DNA from: Mesorhizobium sp. M2A.F.Ca.ET.046.03.2.1
GTDB taxonomy: Bacteria > Pseudomonadota > Alphaproteobacteria > Rhizobiales > Rhizobiaceae
Assembly (NCBI RefSeq): GCF_003952425.1
Contig: NZ_CP034449.1
Location: 496,001 to 560,000 of the forward strand
DNA length: 64,000 nucleotides
Direction of reading: 5' to 3'
Below the pieces are notes generated by a model. That model saw only the letters and a list, made by a program, of their open reading frames with translations. It searched no databases and was not told the DNA's origin. The translations under genes and the position numbers were made by a program. Of this stretch, positions 29,780 to 38,373 are shown piece by piece. How positions within the stretch are numbered: the first letter of the stretch is position 1; every line of letters begins with the position of its first letter.

Positions 29780-30007
29780 GCAAAGCAGCGTCGTCGGCTT
29801 CGCGGAAGCAGGATTGCCCCGATGTCGGCCAGGCGAGCGAAGCAGGCGTGCGGCAGCGGGCGGCCCGGGATGAGCCGCTGGCGATCAAGCGACGAACTGG
29901 CAGCAATAGCGACCCGTATCGCAGCCGCTTTTAGTTGATGTTGCGGCATTGAGCTTTGCTTCGCCCCGTCCTATAAGGCCGCGCGCAAGCGGGCATGCCC
30001 CGCCTGC

Positions 30008-30082
30008 TGGGGCGTCGCCAAGCGGTAAGGCATCGGTTTTTGGTACCGACATTCCCAGGTTCGAATCCTGGCGCCCCAGCCA
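30008..30082 (+). tRNA. tRNA-Gln (anticodon TTG)
   Basis: A full cloverleaf can be drawn: acceptor stem TGGGGCG with CGCCCCA, D arm, anticodon stem around the loop TTTTGGT with anticodon TTG, and a T arm with GGTTCGAATCC. A terminal CCA is encoded. The integrase gene right downstream makes this the insertion site of the following island, which keeps the 3' part of the tRNA intact. Confidence 0.95.
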
Positions 30083-30195
30083 ACAAACCCGTAATAGATT
30101 GTTCTGACTCACTTTCTTCACCGAAGGGAGGCGCCGAACACCCCCTTGCTACAATTGATTGCTACAAATCAGGGCGGGGACGTCGTCTGCTCAAC

Positions 30196-31995
30196 GTGGT
30201 TCGACGAGATGGCGTGTTTCATTTCCGGCGAGTCGTACCCTCGCCGCTGCGATCTCGGATTGGACGTTCTGAACTGGTCCGGAGCCTATCCACAAATGCC
30301 GTGGCCTCTGCCAGAATGCGCGCTGATTTGCTCTATAGACATTCTGAAGGACTTTTCGCGGCCGCCGCCTCCATGCTCTCATCCGATGAAATTGCCCGGC
30401 TGGTGAAAGACTTTTATCAGCTTACCCTGACGATTGACGACCATCGCCGGCTATTCCCGGAGCAACCGTGGTCCGAGGAAGACCATCAAGCGCGATCGGA
30501 TTATCTCGATCATACGCTCGCCGAGCAGCGTGACGCTCTGCGGAAGAATGATTTCGAGAAGGCCAACCCGGCGGCTCAGGTGGTGATGGCGCGTAGCAAG
30601 CTGGCCGAGGGCGACCTCGGTCCCGGCGAATACAATCAAATCCGTCAAGCGATCCTACGAGCCAGTATCGATATCATAAGTGAGCTGAGGGCGCGCCAGG
30701 ACGGTGACTTCAATCACGACCCTCGCGACAGACTGCTTAAAGATGCCCTTGGCGGAGCGAGCGCCATGCCGGTGCTGCCAAGCCAGGCCGCGGCCACTTT
30801 GGCGCTCCCCTCTCCGCCGGCGGCAAGCGGCGGGCCGATTTTTTCAGAGATTGCCGAGGCGTTTCGGTCTGACCAGGTCGCGGTCAAGATTTGGGATCAG
30901 CAAACGGCCGGACAGGCTCGGGCCACATACCGTCTGTTTGCTGAGGTTTGTGGCGATAAGCCGCTCCAGGAATACACTCGGGGAGATGCCGACGAGTTCC
31001 GCAAAAAGATCCAGCGTCTCCCATGGGACTACTCGAAGGCGCCTGCCTATCGAAATCGATCGGTCGACGAGATCCTGAAGGTTGCCGAGTCGCAAGCCAA
31101 AACGAGGGACATTCAGCCAATCACTCAGCGCACTGTCAAAAGACATTTCTCCGCGCTGAGCGGGCTTTGGGGATCAGCTGTTTCAGCTGGAACAGTCAGC
31201 CAGAACATATTCAGTGGCTTCCGATTCGGGTCATCCAAGAAGGCCTCGGAGCAACGGGACGCATGGACGGCACCTGAATTGGAGACCCTGTTTTCGTCTC
31301 CTCTCTACACTGGGTGCAAGTCCGAATTGCGTCGCGCCGAGCCTGGGTCGCTGGTCCTCAAGGACGAGCGCTACTGGCTCCCCTTGATCGCGATTTTTTC
31401 AGGAATGCGTCAGGAAGAGATCGCTCAGTTGCACATAGAAGATGTCAAGGAAGCCGATGGCGTCGCCTTCTTCGATATAAACGATAAGCCGCCTCGGATG
31501 CTGAAGAATGCGAATGCGGCTCGGCAAGTGCCTCTGCACGCCACGCTCATTAGGCTCGGCTTTCTGGAATATGTGGACCAGTGCCGCAAATTCCGCCAGG
31601 TGCGACTATTCCCAAATTTGAAGCCAGGCGGTGCAGACAATCGCCTTGGGCATTCCTTCTCGAAGTGGTTTACCCGGTATCGCCGCGACATCGGCGTGTA
31701 CCGCAAAGGTCTGGATTTCCATTCCTTTCGCCATTCGGCTAGCACCTCGATGCACCAAGCGGGCATCGAACGCGCCGTGCTGGACCATGTGACTGGGCAT
31801 TCGACGCCAGGCGAAACGAGCCGCTACGTTAAGGCGTCGGCATTGGTACAGCTGCAGTCAGCCATCAATTCGATCGATATCGGCTTCGACATCGTATCCC
31901 TGCTGCAGGCTAAGCCGGGTATGAAAGCCTTCGTTCGCCCGCGACTCAGGTATAGAAAACAGCGACGGACCCTTCCAGGACGGAGCGATGGTTGA
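30196..31995 (+). CDS. Tyrosine site-specific integrase of the island
   Basis: 599 residues from the GTG at 30196; the open frame continues back through the tRNA, which cannot be coding. The catalytic set is present: Arg405 in FSGMRQEEIAQL, HSFRH (His509, Arg512), the GH near 530 and the nucleophile Tyr544 in SRYVKAS. The long N-terminal half is the arm- and core-binding part. The enzyme would recombine the circular island into the 3' end of tRNA-Gln. The start between 30083 and 30196 is uncertain. Confidence 0.9.
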   Translation: MVRRDGVFHFRRVVPSPLRSRIGRSELVRSLSTNAVASARMRADLLYRHSEGLFAAAASMLSSDEIARLVKDFYQLTLTIDDHRRLFPEQPWSEEDHQARSDYLDHTLAEQRDALRKNDFEKANPAAQVVMARSKLAEGDLGPGEYNQIRQAILRASIDIISELRARQDGDFNHDPRDRLLKDALGGASAMPVLPSQAAATLALPSPPAASGGPIFSEIAEAFRSDQVAVKIWDQQTAGQARATYRLFAEVCGDKPLQEYTRGDADEFRKKIQRLPWDYSKAPAYRNRSVDEILKVAESQAKTRDIQPITQRTVKRHFSALSGLWGSAVSAGTVSQNIFSGFRFGSSKKASEQRDAWTAPELETLFSSPLYTGCKSELRRAEPGSLVLKDERYWLPLIAIFSGMRQEEIAQLHIEDVKEADGVAFFDINDKPPRMLKNANAARQVPLHATLIRLGFLEYVDQCRKFRQVRLFPNLKPGGADNRLGHSFSKWFTRYRRDIGVYRKGLDFHSFRHSASTSMHQAGIERAVLDHVTGHSTPGETSRYVKASALVQLQSAINSIDIGFDIVSLLQAKPGMKAFVRPRLRYRKQRRTLPGRSDG

Positions 31996-32031
31996 CCGCG
32001 TGGGTCTCCCCGCCCACTTGCCGCTCCACCT

Positions 32032-34047
32032 CTATCTGGTACGCCATATCGGCCATGTCCGCTCTCTGTCATGCGGATCGGTCGATATGCCTTGGCGAAG
32101 GCGTTCAAGTTCGTGATCACGTAGATTGGTGTCGTTGACAAACTCTTCGTTTATACGGCGCGTCTCAGCCTCGAACTTTTTCAACTCGCGAACTCGATCA
32201 AGGTGCTCCAGCAGCTCCCATCCCGACTGAAGGCGGTCCCAGGCTCCATCGCGGGCCGCGGATAAAGCAGGCAGAGGCGTCTTGCGCATTGCCGTTGCGG
32301 ATAGTGAAGACGACATCCTTATGGGATGCGCGACATCTAGAGTGCCCAAAGGCTCTCGTAGCCTCACATTGATTTTGAGAAGATCCAGGATGACTTCCGA
32401 CCCGCGACCTGCGTCTACCTTCACGTCAGGATCGAGGTTTCTGCAAAGGGCGCGCAGAAAGCGCCAATGTTGTCGAACCTTCGCATCTGCGTCGACAACG
32501 CGATGGAATTTCAACCGCACCGCGTGCGGCGCGGCTCTAAAGTGCGAAGACTTGCGGAAGAAACCCTCGAGCCATTCGCCTACCTCATGAGTGAAATCTT
32601 CGGAGATGTTGCCCGCTACCGTGCTGGTGAAGCCAAGCTTGCCACTGACCTGATGGAGGTAAATGTAGTGCAGGGCGTCCCTGCCCCGGGTCCAACTTTT
32701 TATCCTCATTCCGAGTTCGTGCAGGCATGCGGCGACGAGATCAGCGCCTTGTGTCTGATCGAGCTGAAGCTCGTCGTGGAAGAAAACGAGCCTAAAATTC
32801 AACAGCCTTCGTTGTGTCTGCGCGAGGAAGGATGCGGCATCCAAAATCGAAACAATCTTGCGCTTTGGAAGGTATGCCTTCTCGTCAGCGGACCATCGGC
32901 TCTGCGCTCGCTTTAAAGCGCGACCGGGCAGTCTTGAAGGAGCCTGCCGAGGTTGTTGTACCGGCGGCGCCGAATGCAGAAAGGTCTTGAGACCGATCAA
33001 CCGACTCCTCAGCCAGCTGTCCGTTATTCTTGCAGATCCCTCCGCTTCCAACTGGGTCGAAAGGTGGTAATAGATATGGGCTGCCTCGACGCCTTTCTTG
33101 TCAGCGATCCCTTTAATTGCGTCGGCGATCGAGGCGCGAGTGGCGCGAGCAACGCCAACGATCCCGAGCCTCGGGCGCGCAAGGCGCAATTCGACGTTTT
33201 CGTAGATCTGTACGACGAGATCTCGCAGGGCCTCGGCCTGGGTAGCGGCCGTCTCATAGAAGCCGTTCAATTCGGCGAATGCTTTTGCGAGGTCTCCATC
33301 GAGCAATGACTCGAGAACCGGGACATAAGCCTTTAGCCGATCAAGATTTAAGGTGGCCCTGACGAGGGATGCAGTTATCCGCTCGCCGACGCAGGCTACA
33401 TCGTCCAGCGCCTGAAGCTGTTTGCGGGCACTGCCGTCGGATAAGTCCGCCAGCAGACTGAGCGCCTCATCGTCGTACTTAAGCCCTTCCTTCGCACAGA
33501 CACCTCGTAGATGCCGGATGCCGGCTTCGGCATCAAGCGGACGAAGCTGGATGTGTTTGACCCGATCAAGGAGGCGCCCAGCCAGTTTCTCAGGTCTATC
33601 AGTAGCAAGCATGAAGCTGCAGGAGCCGACCTTTTCCAGGACGGTGAGTAGCCGGTCTTGCTTGTCCTCCCTGAGCGCATGCGCTTCATCGATGAAGACA
33701 AACTTGATCCTGCCCCAGCCACCAACGGGCGCGTGCTCGATGATTTCGTCCAGTTCCGGCATCGACAACCCCGACGCCGAATATTGCTCGACCCCTTGCC
33801 ATTTTCCGGTGGTCTTGCACGATGCGCACTCCAAGCAGGGTAGCGCCGACCCGCCGTCGCCTTCACAGCGATAGGCACGCGCCGTCATCAGTGCCAACGA
33901 GGTCTTGCCTGTCCCGCTCCCGCCGGAAAACAGAAAATGATGAGGTTCTTGACGACGGACGAGCGGAAGGAGGTGGCGGATCGCTTCGTCCTGCCCCACC
34001 ACTTCGGAATAGATCTGTGGTCGATACTTCCTGGTAAGCTTCTCCAC
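32032..34047 (-). CDS. DnaX-like clamp loader AAA+ ATPase
   Basis: 671 residues from a GTG at 34047. Residues 1-210 closely follow the DnaX gamma/tau ATPase: RKYRPQIYSEVVGQ, Walker A GGSGTGKT (42-49), a four-cysteine zinc site (61, 71, 74, 77), Walker B IDEAH (119-123) and a sensor region LATDRPEK. The arginine of the usual SRC motif is kept in LLDRVKHIQL. Residues 210-370 resemble the collar domain. The last 300 residues are unlike the tau extension and I do not recognise them. It follows the 152-residue gene by 15 bases and faces a sliding-clamp-like gene, so a dedicated clamp-loading role is inferred. The housekeeping dnaX must lie elsewhere. Confidence 0.8.
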   Translation of the reverse strand: MEKLTRKYRPQIYSEVVGQDEAIRHLLPLVRRQEPHHFLFSGGSGTGKTSLALMTARAYRCEGDGGSALPCLECASCKTTGKWQGVEQYSASGLSMPELDEIIEHAPVGGWGRIKFVFIDEAHALREDKQDRLLTVLEKVGSCSFMLATDRPEKLAGRLLDRVKHIQLRPLDAEAGIRHLRGVCAKEGLKYDDEALSLLADLSDGSARKQLQALDDVACVGERITASLVRATLNLDRLKAYVPVLESLLDGDLAKAFAELNGFYETAATQAEALRDLVVQIYENVELRLARPRLGIVGVARATRASIADAIKGIADKKGVEAAHIYYHLSTQLEAEGSARITDSWLRSRLIGLKTFLHSAPPVQQPRQAPSRLPGRALKRAQSRWSADEKAYLPKRKIVSILDAASFLAQTQRRLLNFRLVFFHDELQLDQTQGADLVAACLHELGMRIKSWTRGRDALHYIYLHQVSGKLGFTSTVAGNISEDFTHEVGEWLEGFFRKSSHFRAAPHAVRLKFHRVVDADAKVRQHWRFLRALCRNLDPDVKVDAGRGSEVILDLLKINVRLREPLGTLDVAHPIRMSSSLSATAMRKTPLPALSAARDGAWDRLQSGWELLEHLDRVRELKKFEAETRRINEEFVNDTNLRDHELERLRQGISTDPHDRERTWPIWRTR

Positions 34048-34062
34048 CGGCCGGGCATGCCA

Positions 34063-34521
34063 CTATGAATGCTGCTTAGGACGCCGCGCCGGGGAGAGCG
34101 TCAGCCGAGCATGGACCAGGGTCTGGGCCTCCTTCAACTCTTCCATCGAGAGGGCGTCCACGAAACGCTGAAGAAGGGTTGGCTCAGGCTTACCGCCTTT
34201 AGTGCTCTCGCGGCTGAACAGCGCGCCTACTCCGAACACCGGATCCTGTGGAATCCGAACCCTTGGTCTTGTCACGCTGAATCCGGCGTCTTCTAAGACG
34301 GCGACAACGCACAAACCAACATATTGCCGGAGGGTGGGATTATCCAACTCCGAACCCAGAACCTCGCGCAAACGGCCGCTTATCACTGATACGGGGACAA
34401 CACCGTCTCGGGCAGCCGCCACAAGATCATCTCGGTGCTCGACGACGAGGTCGAACACCTTGCGCCTGGTGAGGCTGCTCGCCGCGGAATTTTGCGCCCT
34501 GGTCAGCAAAGATCGAGACAT
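34063..34521 (-). CDS. Hypothetical protein, 152 residues, in clamp-loader operon
   Basis: ATG at 34521 with AGGAG upstream. A mostly helical basic protein (for example LTRRKVFDLVVEHRDDLVAAA) with no cysteine or catalytic motif I recognise. It sits upstream of, and 15 bases from, the DnaX-like gene and is divergent from the clamp-like gene across 89 bases. Co-expression suggests it is an accessory subunit or regulator of that pair; this is inferred from position only. Confidence 0.7.
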   Translation of the reverse strand: MSRSLLTRAQNSAASSLTRRKVFDLVVEHRDDLVAAARDGVVPVSVISGRLREVLGSELDNPTLRQYVGLCVVAVLEDAGFSVTRPRVRIPQDPVFGVGALFSRESTKGGKPEPTLLQRFVDALSMEELKEAQTLVHARLTLSPARRPKQHS

Positions 34522-34610
34522 TGAAAATCACTCCTGGGCATATACATAGCCTTCTTGGCGATGACTTACAACACATAACGCCATTTTTTCCAACCGAACA
34601 GGAGTAGACC

Positions 34611-35954
34611 GTGGACGATTCCCAAGACATATCAGCCGACGACGCCGAGCGGCTCGAAGACGAGATGCAGGAGCGTGCTCTTGCGGAGAGCGGGCTTGTG
34701 CTTGCCGCCGGAAATTCGGCGCCGTTTCATCTTAAAAGCGTTGAGAACATCAAGGCAGGGTTCGCGGTGAGCGCCCTTTCCCTGAAGGCTTTGATGACCA
34801 CGGCGACCCTTGCGAAAGTGGCTGGCAAAACGTTTGAAACATTTCTCGCTGCGACGGTCGAGGTCACCCAGGGAGTGGTGAGGATCTCGACCTCCTCATC
34901 CGAGATTACCGCCCGCGCCAATCTGCACGTGGAGACATTTTTGCCGGCCGAGAGGCCCGGCGGCGTCATTTTCGGCATCGAACTGTCGAAGTTGGTACGC
35001 CTGGCCAAATGTGGTCAGAAGGGCGACGAGTTGAATTTTGCGCTGATCGGCGGCGAGGAGGAGGATTTTCTAGAGGTGCAGGAGTTCAGGCACGGAGTGG
35101 CTCAGAATCTTAATCTGCGGCTAAGCGTCTTTGATAGCGACGCACCTAGCCTACTCCAAGGCACGCGGTCGTTCTCCCACGACATTGCCTCGACATCTGC
35201 AATGTCAAAAGCGATCAAATTGTGCCGAACCGCGCGGACAACGGTTGGCAAGCCCGATTGCAGCATCTCAATCGAGAACGGCCTCGCGACCGGCTACAGC
35301 CGTACAGCTGTCGTTCTTATTAGAAATCCTGAACTATCCGCCCTCCCCATACCCGTGCCGCTCGGCGAATCCAAAAAAATTGGCCTGGCGATCCAGAACA
35401 TGAAGATCGCTAAGGTGTACGTCTCGGATTCGGCCGTGATCGTTACTGACGGCATCCTTGAATTGGCCATCAAGACGGCCAAGGCTGAGGTCCCTGTCGT
35501 CGGCGACATGCGTGAGCGATTTCCCGCACAGTGCGTGGTCACTGGGGACATCCAGGACTTAAAGAAAACCTACCTGGTGGCCGAGACCTTGATGGAACAT
35601 TGGAGGGTGCGGGCCCGGCGCCAGGGCGTTGCGCCTGAGAAGTATCACATCGCCCATGTAAGGCTTGAGGAGGGTTCCTTGAGGTTCAACGTGACAAGGG
35701 GACCAGTGGTGCACGATTGGGTCGCCTTACCCGCGATGCCGGATAGTCAGACCGAGAACTCGGAATGGGGCGCGATCGACCTCACCTCGTTCTCGAGGGT
35801 CTTTGCTGAGATTTTCGCGCCCACCAGAGGCGCCTCGAAGGGCATTACTCTTGCACATTGTGCGCATGGGATGAGGTTTTCATGCCCTGAAGACGCGTTC
35901 GAGGCCTACCTCTCCAATTTCGACAGCAGGGACGATCGAATTCGAAAGCGATGA
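34611..35954 (+). CDS. Sliding-clamp-like (DnaN-like) protein, strongly diverged
   Basis: 447 residues from a GTG at 34611 with AGGAG at ideal spacing. After an acidic leader (1-40) the chain can be laid on three clamp-like domains. Domain 1 (about 45-185) has ALSLKALMTTATLAK and a strand pair like that of DnaN followed by ISTSSSEITARANLHVE. Domain 2 (about 190-310) reads FSHDIASTSAMSKAIKL to TAKAEVPVVGDM. Domain 3 (about 315-440) ends near AYLSNFD. The spacing and strand order match beta clamps; identity is low. The DnaX-like neighbour strongly supports the call. A ring clamp would tether a polymerase or ligase to DNA. Other possibility: an unrelated beta-rich protein. Confidence 0.6.
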   Translation: MDDSQDISADDAERLEDEMQERALAESGLVLAAGNSAPFHLKSVENIKAGFAVSALSLKALMTTATLAKVAGKTFETFLAATVEVTQGVVRISTSSSEITARANLHVETFLPAERPGGVIFGIELSKLVRLAKCGQKGDELNFALIGGEEEDFLEVQEFRHGVAQNLNLRLSVFDSDAPSLLQGTRSFSHDIASTSAMSKAIKLCRTARTTVGKPDCSISIENGLATGYSRTAVVLIRNPELSALPIPVPLGESKKIGLAIQNMKIAKVYVSDSAVIVTDGILELAIKTAKAEVPVVGDMRERFPAQCVVTGDIQDLKKTYLVAETLMEHWRVRARRQGVAPEKYHIAHVRLEEGSLRFNVTRGPVVHDWVALPAMPDSQTENSEWGAIDLTSFSRVFAEIFAPTRGASKGITLAHCAHGMRFSCPEDAFEAYLSNFDSRDDRIRKR

Positions 35955-36107
35955 TTTCGAATTTATTGCCTCGCGTTTTCGAAACTTTTTATGCACTTTT
36001 CTAATGGTGATCCTGAGGTCAAAATTTCTAAGTAATTGATTTTATTTAGTTTTTTTGCAAATAGCAGAATCTAGACCCGGTTTCGGGCTGTAAAGCCCGA
36101 GACCTTT
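35955..36107 (+). promoter_or_regulatory. AT-rich leader region before the antirestriction gene
   Basis: About 120 bases here are markedly AT-rich compared with the rest of the window (TTTTATTTAG and TTTTTTTGC runs), followed by small inverted repeats (TCGGGC and GCCCGA around 36083-36100). It probably holds the promoter for ardC and the ligase. An origin-like role cannot be excluded. No coding potential was seen. Confidence 0.45.
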
Positions 36108-36147
36108 AAGGCGAACCTCCGACGGTCGAAAGTCGGAGGTTCGCCTT
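36108..36147 (+). promoter_or_regulatory. Perfect hairpin covering the ardC ribosome binding site
   Basis: Arms 36108-36123 and 36132-36147 are perfect 16-base inverted repeats around an eight-base loop. The 3' arm holds the GGAGG at 36135-36139 and ends right before the ATG at 36148. In mRNA this would hide the ribosome binding site; in single-stranded DNA it could fold into a duplex. Confidence 0.75.
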
Positions 36148-37038
36148 ATGGCCAGAAGCATTTATCAACGCGTCACCGAGACGCTGTTGGCGCAGATCGA
36201 CGGCGCCAATCCCGAAGAATGGACCTGTCCCTGGCACCGCACGGGCGGGCTTCCGAAAAACGGAAAGACCGGCTTCAAATATCGCGGGATCAACATCCTC
36301 GGCCTTTGGTGCGCCGCCCGACGGTTCGGCTTTGCCGACGCACGTTGGGCTACCTACCGCCAATGGCAGGCGCTCGGCGCTCAGGTTCGACGTGGGGAAA
36401 AGGGCAGTTTCGTTCACTTCTTCCGCGACGCGGATAACTCGAAAGACAGAGCCGAGAGCCGCGATCAGTCCGCGCAGACGCATCGCCGCTACATCATGCG
36501 GACATCTGTTGTCTTCAACGCTGACCAAGTTGACGGGCTAACTCGCGAGCCTTCCCCGAACCCACCCGTAACCTTGTCGACCGACACCTTTGATGAGTTT
36601 ATGGCGGCAACGGGCGCCGCCCTACGCTTTGGCGGCAACGAAGCGTTCTACTGCCCGGTTCGGGACGAAATTCACCTACCGCCCCTAAACTGCTTCAAGA
36701 CCCCAGAAGGCTATACGGCAACGGTAGGCCACGAGCTTTTGCACTGGACCGGCGCCAAGTCCAGACTATCGCGCGATCTCTCCGCTCGATACGGCGAATT
36801 GGGTTATGCCGCCGAGGAGCTCGTCGCCGAAATCGGCTCGGCGTTCCTACTCGCTGGGCTTGGCTTGGCCAATACGCCTCATCCCAACCATGCGCGCTAC
36901 GTCGCGAGCTGGCTGCCGCTCCTCCAAAAAGATCCGCGCGCGATCTTCACTGCCGCCACACAAGCTTCACGCGCAACTGACTGGCTTTTCGACATCACGT
37001 CCCAACGGACCGGCGTGTCCGCGATCGCTTCGCGTTAG
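36148..37038 (+). CDS. ardC: ArdC-type antirestriction protein
   Basis: 296 residues. The N-terminal half (about 1-125) is the ssDNA-binding ArdC_N domain, with WTCPWHR near residue 25 and the segment GFKYRGINILGLW. The C-terminal half is a zincin-like peptidase domain with HELLHW (195-200) and a downstream glutamate in YAAEELVAEIG. ArdC proteins enter with conjugative elements and protect incoming DNA from restriction. The start at 36148 lies at the base of a hairpin, implying controlled translation. The gene is followed by a DNA ligase 53 bases on. Confidence 0.88.
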   Translation: MARSIYQRVTETLLAQIDGANPEEWTCPWHRTGGLPKNGKTGFKYRGINILGLWCAARRFGFADARWATYRQWQALGAQVRRGEKGSFVHFFRDADNSKDRAESRDQSAQTHRRYIMRTSVVFNADQVDGLTREPSPNPPVTLSTDTFDEFMAATGAALRFGGNEAFYCPVRDEIHLPPLNCFKTPEGYTATVGHELLHWTGAKSRLSRDLSARYGELGYAAEELVAEIGSAFLLAGLGLANTPHPNHARYVASWLPLLQKDPRAIFTAATQASRATDWLFDITSQRTGVSAIASR

Positions 37039-37091
37039 CAGCAAGACGAACAATCGATCGATGAATCGCTGACCTAGCCCAGGAGCCCGCC

Positions 37092-38048
37092 ATGCGTTTC
37101 ATTCCCTGCCAACTTGCCTCCCAGGCTCGAGTTCTCCCAGTCGGCGAGGACTGGATCTTCGAGCCGAAATTCGACGGCTATCGCTGTCAGCTCGTGGTCT
37201 GGGACGGCAAACTGCGGCTCTTCACCCGCAACGGCCTCGATTGGACAGAGCGCTTCGGCCGCTCTCTTCCGGAACGCGTCTGCGAGACGCTCGACTGCGC
37301 TCTGGATGGCGAAATCTGTGCGCTCGATCAAAACGGTCGGCCCGATTTTGGGCTGCTTTGCAAGGCTCTTTCCGACCGAAGCGTGCCGCTCACTTACTTT
37401 GCGTTCGATCTGCTTGCCTCTTCGGGCGAAAGCGTCACCCCCCTATCGTTGCACGCCAGGAAAAAACGTCTCGCCCAAGTCATCTCCTCACTGGGCATTG
37501 AGAGCGTCAAGCTCGTCGCGCACACCGGAGATGGCAACGCACTGGCCGAAGTGCTGAAGAGCGCGGGCTGGGAAGGCGTGATGGCGAAGGATCGAAACTC
37601 GCCATACCAGCCGGGTGCTCGATCGCCGGCGTGGCGGAAGATCAAATTCACACGGCGTCAGGAGTTCATCGTCGCCGGATGGCGACCAGATAGGAAAACC
37701 GGCGTGGTCAAATCCATCGTGGTTGCGACCATGGACAATGGCGCCCTTACGCTACGAGGTAGCGTGGGCACCGGCTTTTCTGTTCGCCAACGAAGTGAGC
37801 TAGCTGAATTCTTCTCAAAATCGAGCACATTCGGCTTGCCATCGTCTCTCCCTCCTGTGGAGGGCGACATCCGGCTCTTGCCCCCGAAACTCGTCGCCGA
37901 AGTCGAGTTTCTCGAACTGAGCTCGGGTGGTTGCGTGCGCGGCGCGAGCTTTATCGGCTTGCGCGAGGATAAAGCGGCTGCGGACGTGCAGCATGAGACG
38001 ATTTCCTGCGACCAATCTTACAAAATCGCTCAGCCCCAGGCCGCATAG
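37092..38048 (+). CDS. Stand-alone ATP-dependent DNA ligase (LigD ligase-domain type)
   Basis: 318 residues. Motif I EPKFDGYR with the AMP-accepting Lys26, motif III (YFAFDLL), motif IV (EGVMAKDRNSPY) and motif V (WRKIKF) are visible, followed by an OB-fold C-terminal part. This is the ligase module of LigD without polymerase or nuclease domains. It seals nicks with ATP. It lies directly after ardC, so it may help convert or repair the incoming element after transfer; inferred. A role with the clamp-like protein is possible, as host clamps bind ligases. Confidence 0.88.
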   Translation: MRFIPCQLASQARVLPVGEDWIFEPKFDGYRCQLVVWDGKLRLFTRNGLDWTERFGRSLPERVCETLDCALDGEICALDQNGRPDFGLLCKALSDRSVPLTYFAFDLLASSGESVTPLSLHARKKRLAQVISSLGIESVKLVAHTGDGNALAEVLKSAGWEGVMAKDRNSPYQPGARSPAWRKIKFTRRQEFIVAGWRPDRKTGVVKSIVVATMDNGALTLRGSVGTGFSVRQRSELAEFFSKSSTFGLPSSLPPVEGDIRLLPPKLVAEVEFLELSSGGCVRGASFIGLREDKAAADVQHETISCDQSYKIAQPQAA

Positions 38049-38120
38049 CGAATGTGAATCGGCTGATTCAAAGTCTATTATTATTCCCGGATGAAGACGT
38101 ACGTAGAACTACGACGATCC

Positions 38121-38189
38121 AAGACGAACTCCCCAAGACGAACTCCCCAAGACGAACTCCCCAAGACGAACTCCCCAAGACGAACTCCC
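38121..38189. repeat. Five tandem 14-bp repeats
   Basis: The unit AAGACGAACTCCCC occurs five times without spacers (38121, 38135, 38149, 38163, 38177; the last copy changes the final base). It lies in the 325-base gap between the ligase and the nuclease-like gene. Nothing else in this gap looks coding; a minus-strand open frame is only the repeat read as protein. Confidence 0.9.
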
Positions 38190-38373
38190 AAAACCAAAAT
38201 CCAATGATGACACCTAAGGCGGAATAGGTTCCCCTACTCCAACCAAACCTAGGGCCTCCACCTATCTGAGGCTCGGCGGTCCAATTTCCCATCGATGTTT
38301 TACCCTCTAGCGGGTCTCCAGAAATTGCTGCCCCCCTTCATTGAATCTCCCTGTGTCACTGACAGGAGTTCAT

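Noticed and set aside
29995..30195. N-terminal extension of the integrase through the tRNA
   Set aside because: This frame reads across the tRNA gene, so it is not coding; a start after the tRNA is needed.
38121..38189. CRISPR array
   Set aside because: The repeats are 14 bp, contiguous and without spacers, and no cas gene is present.
38068..38292. A 74-residue glycine/serine-rich minus-strand protein
   Set aside because: It is only the tandem repeat translated; no ribosome binding site.
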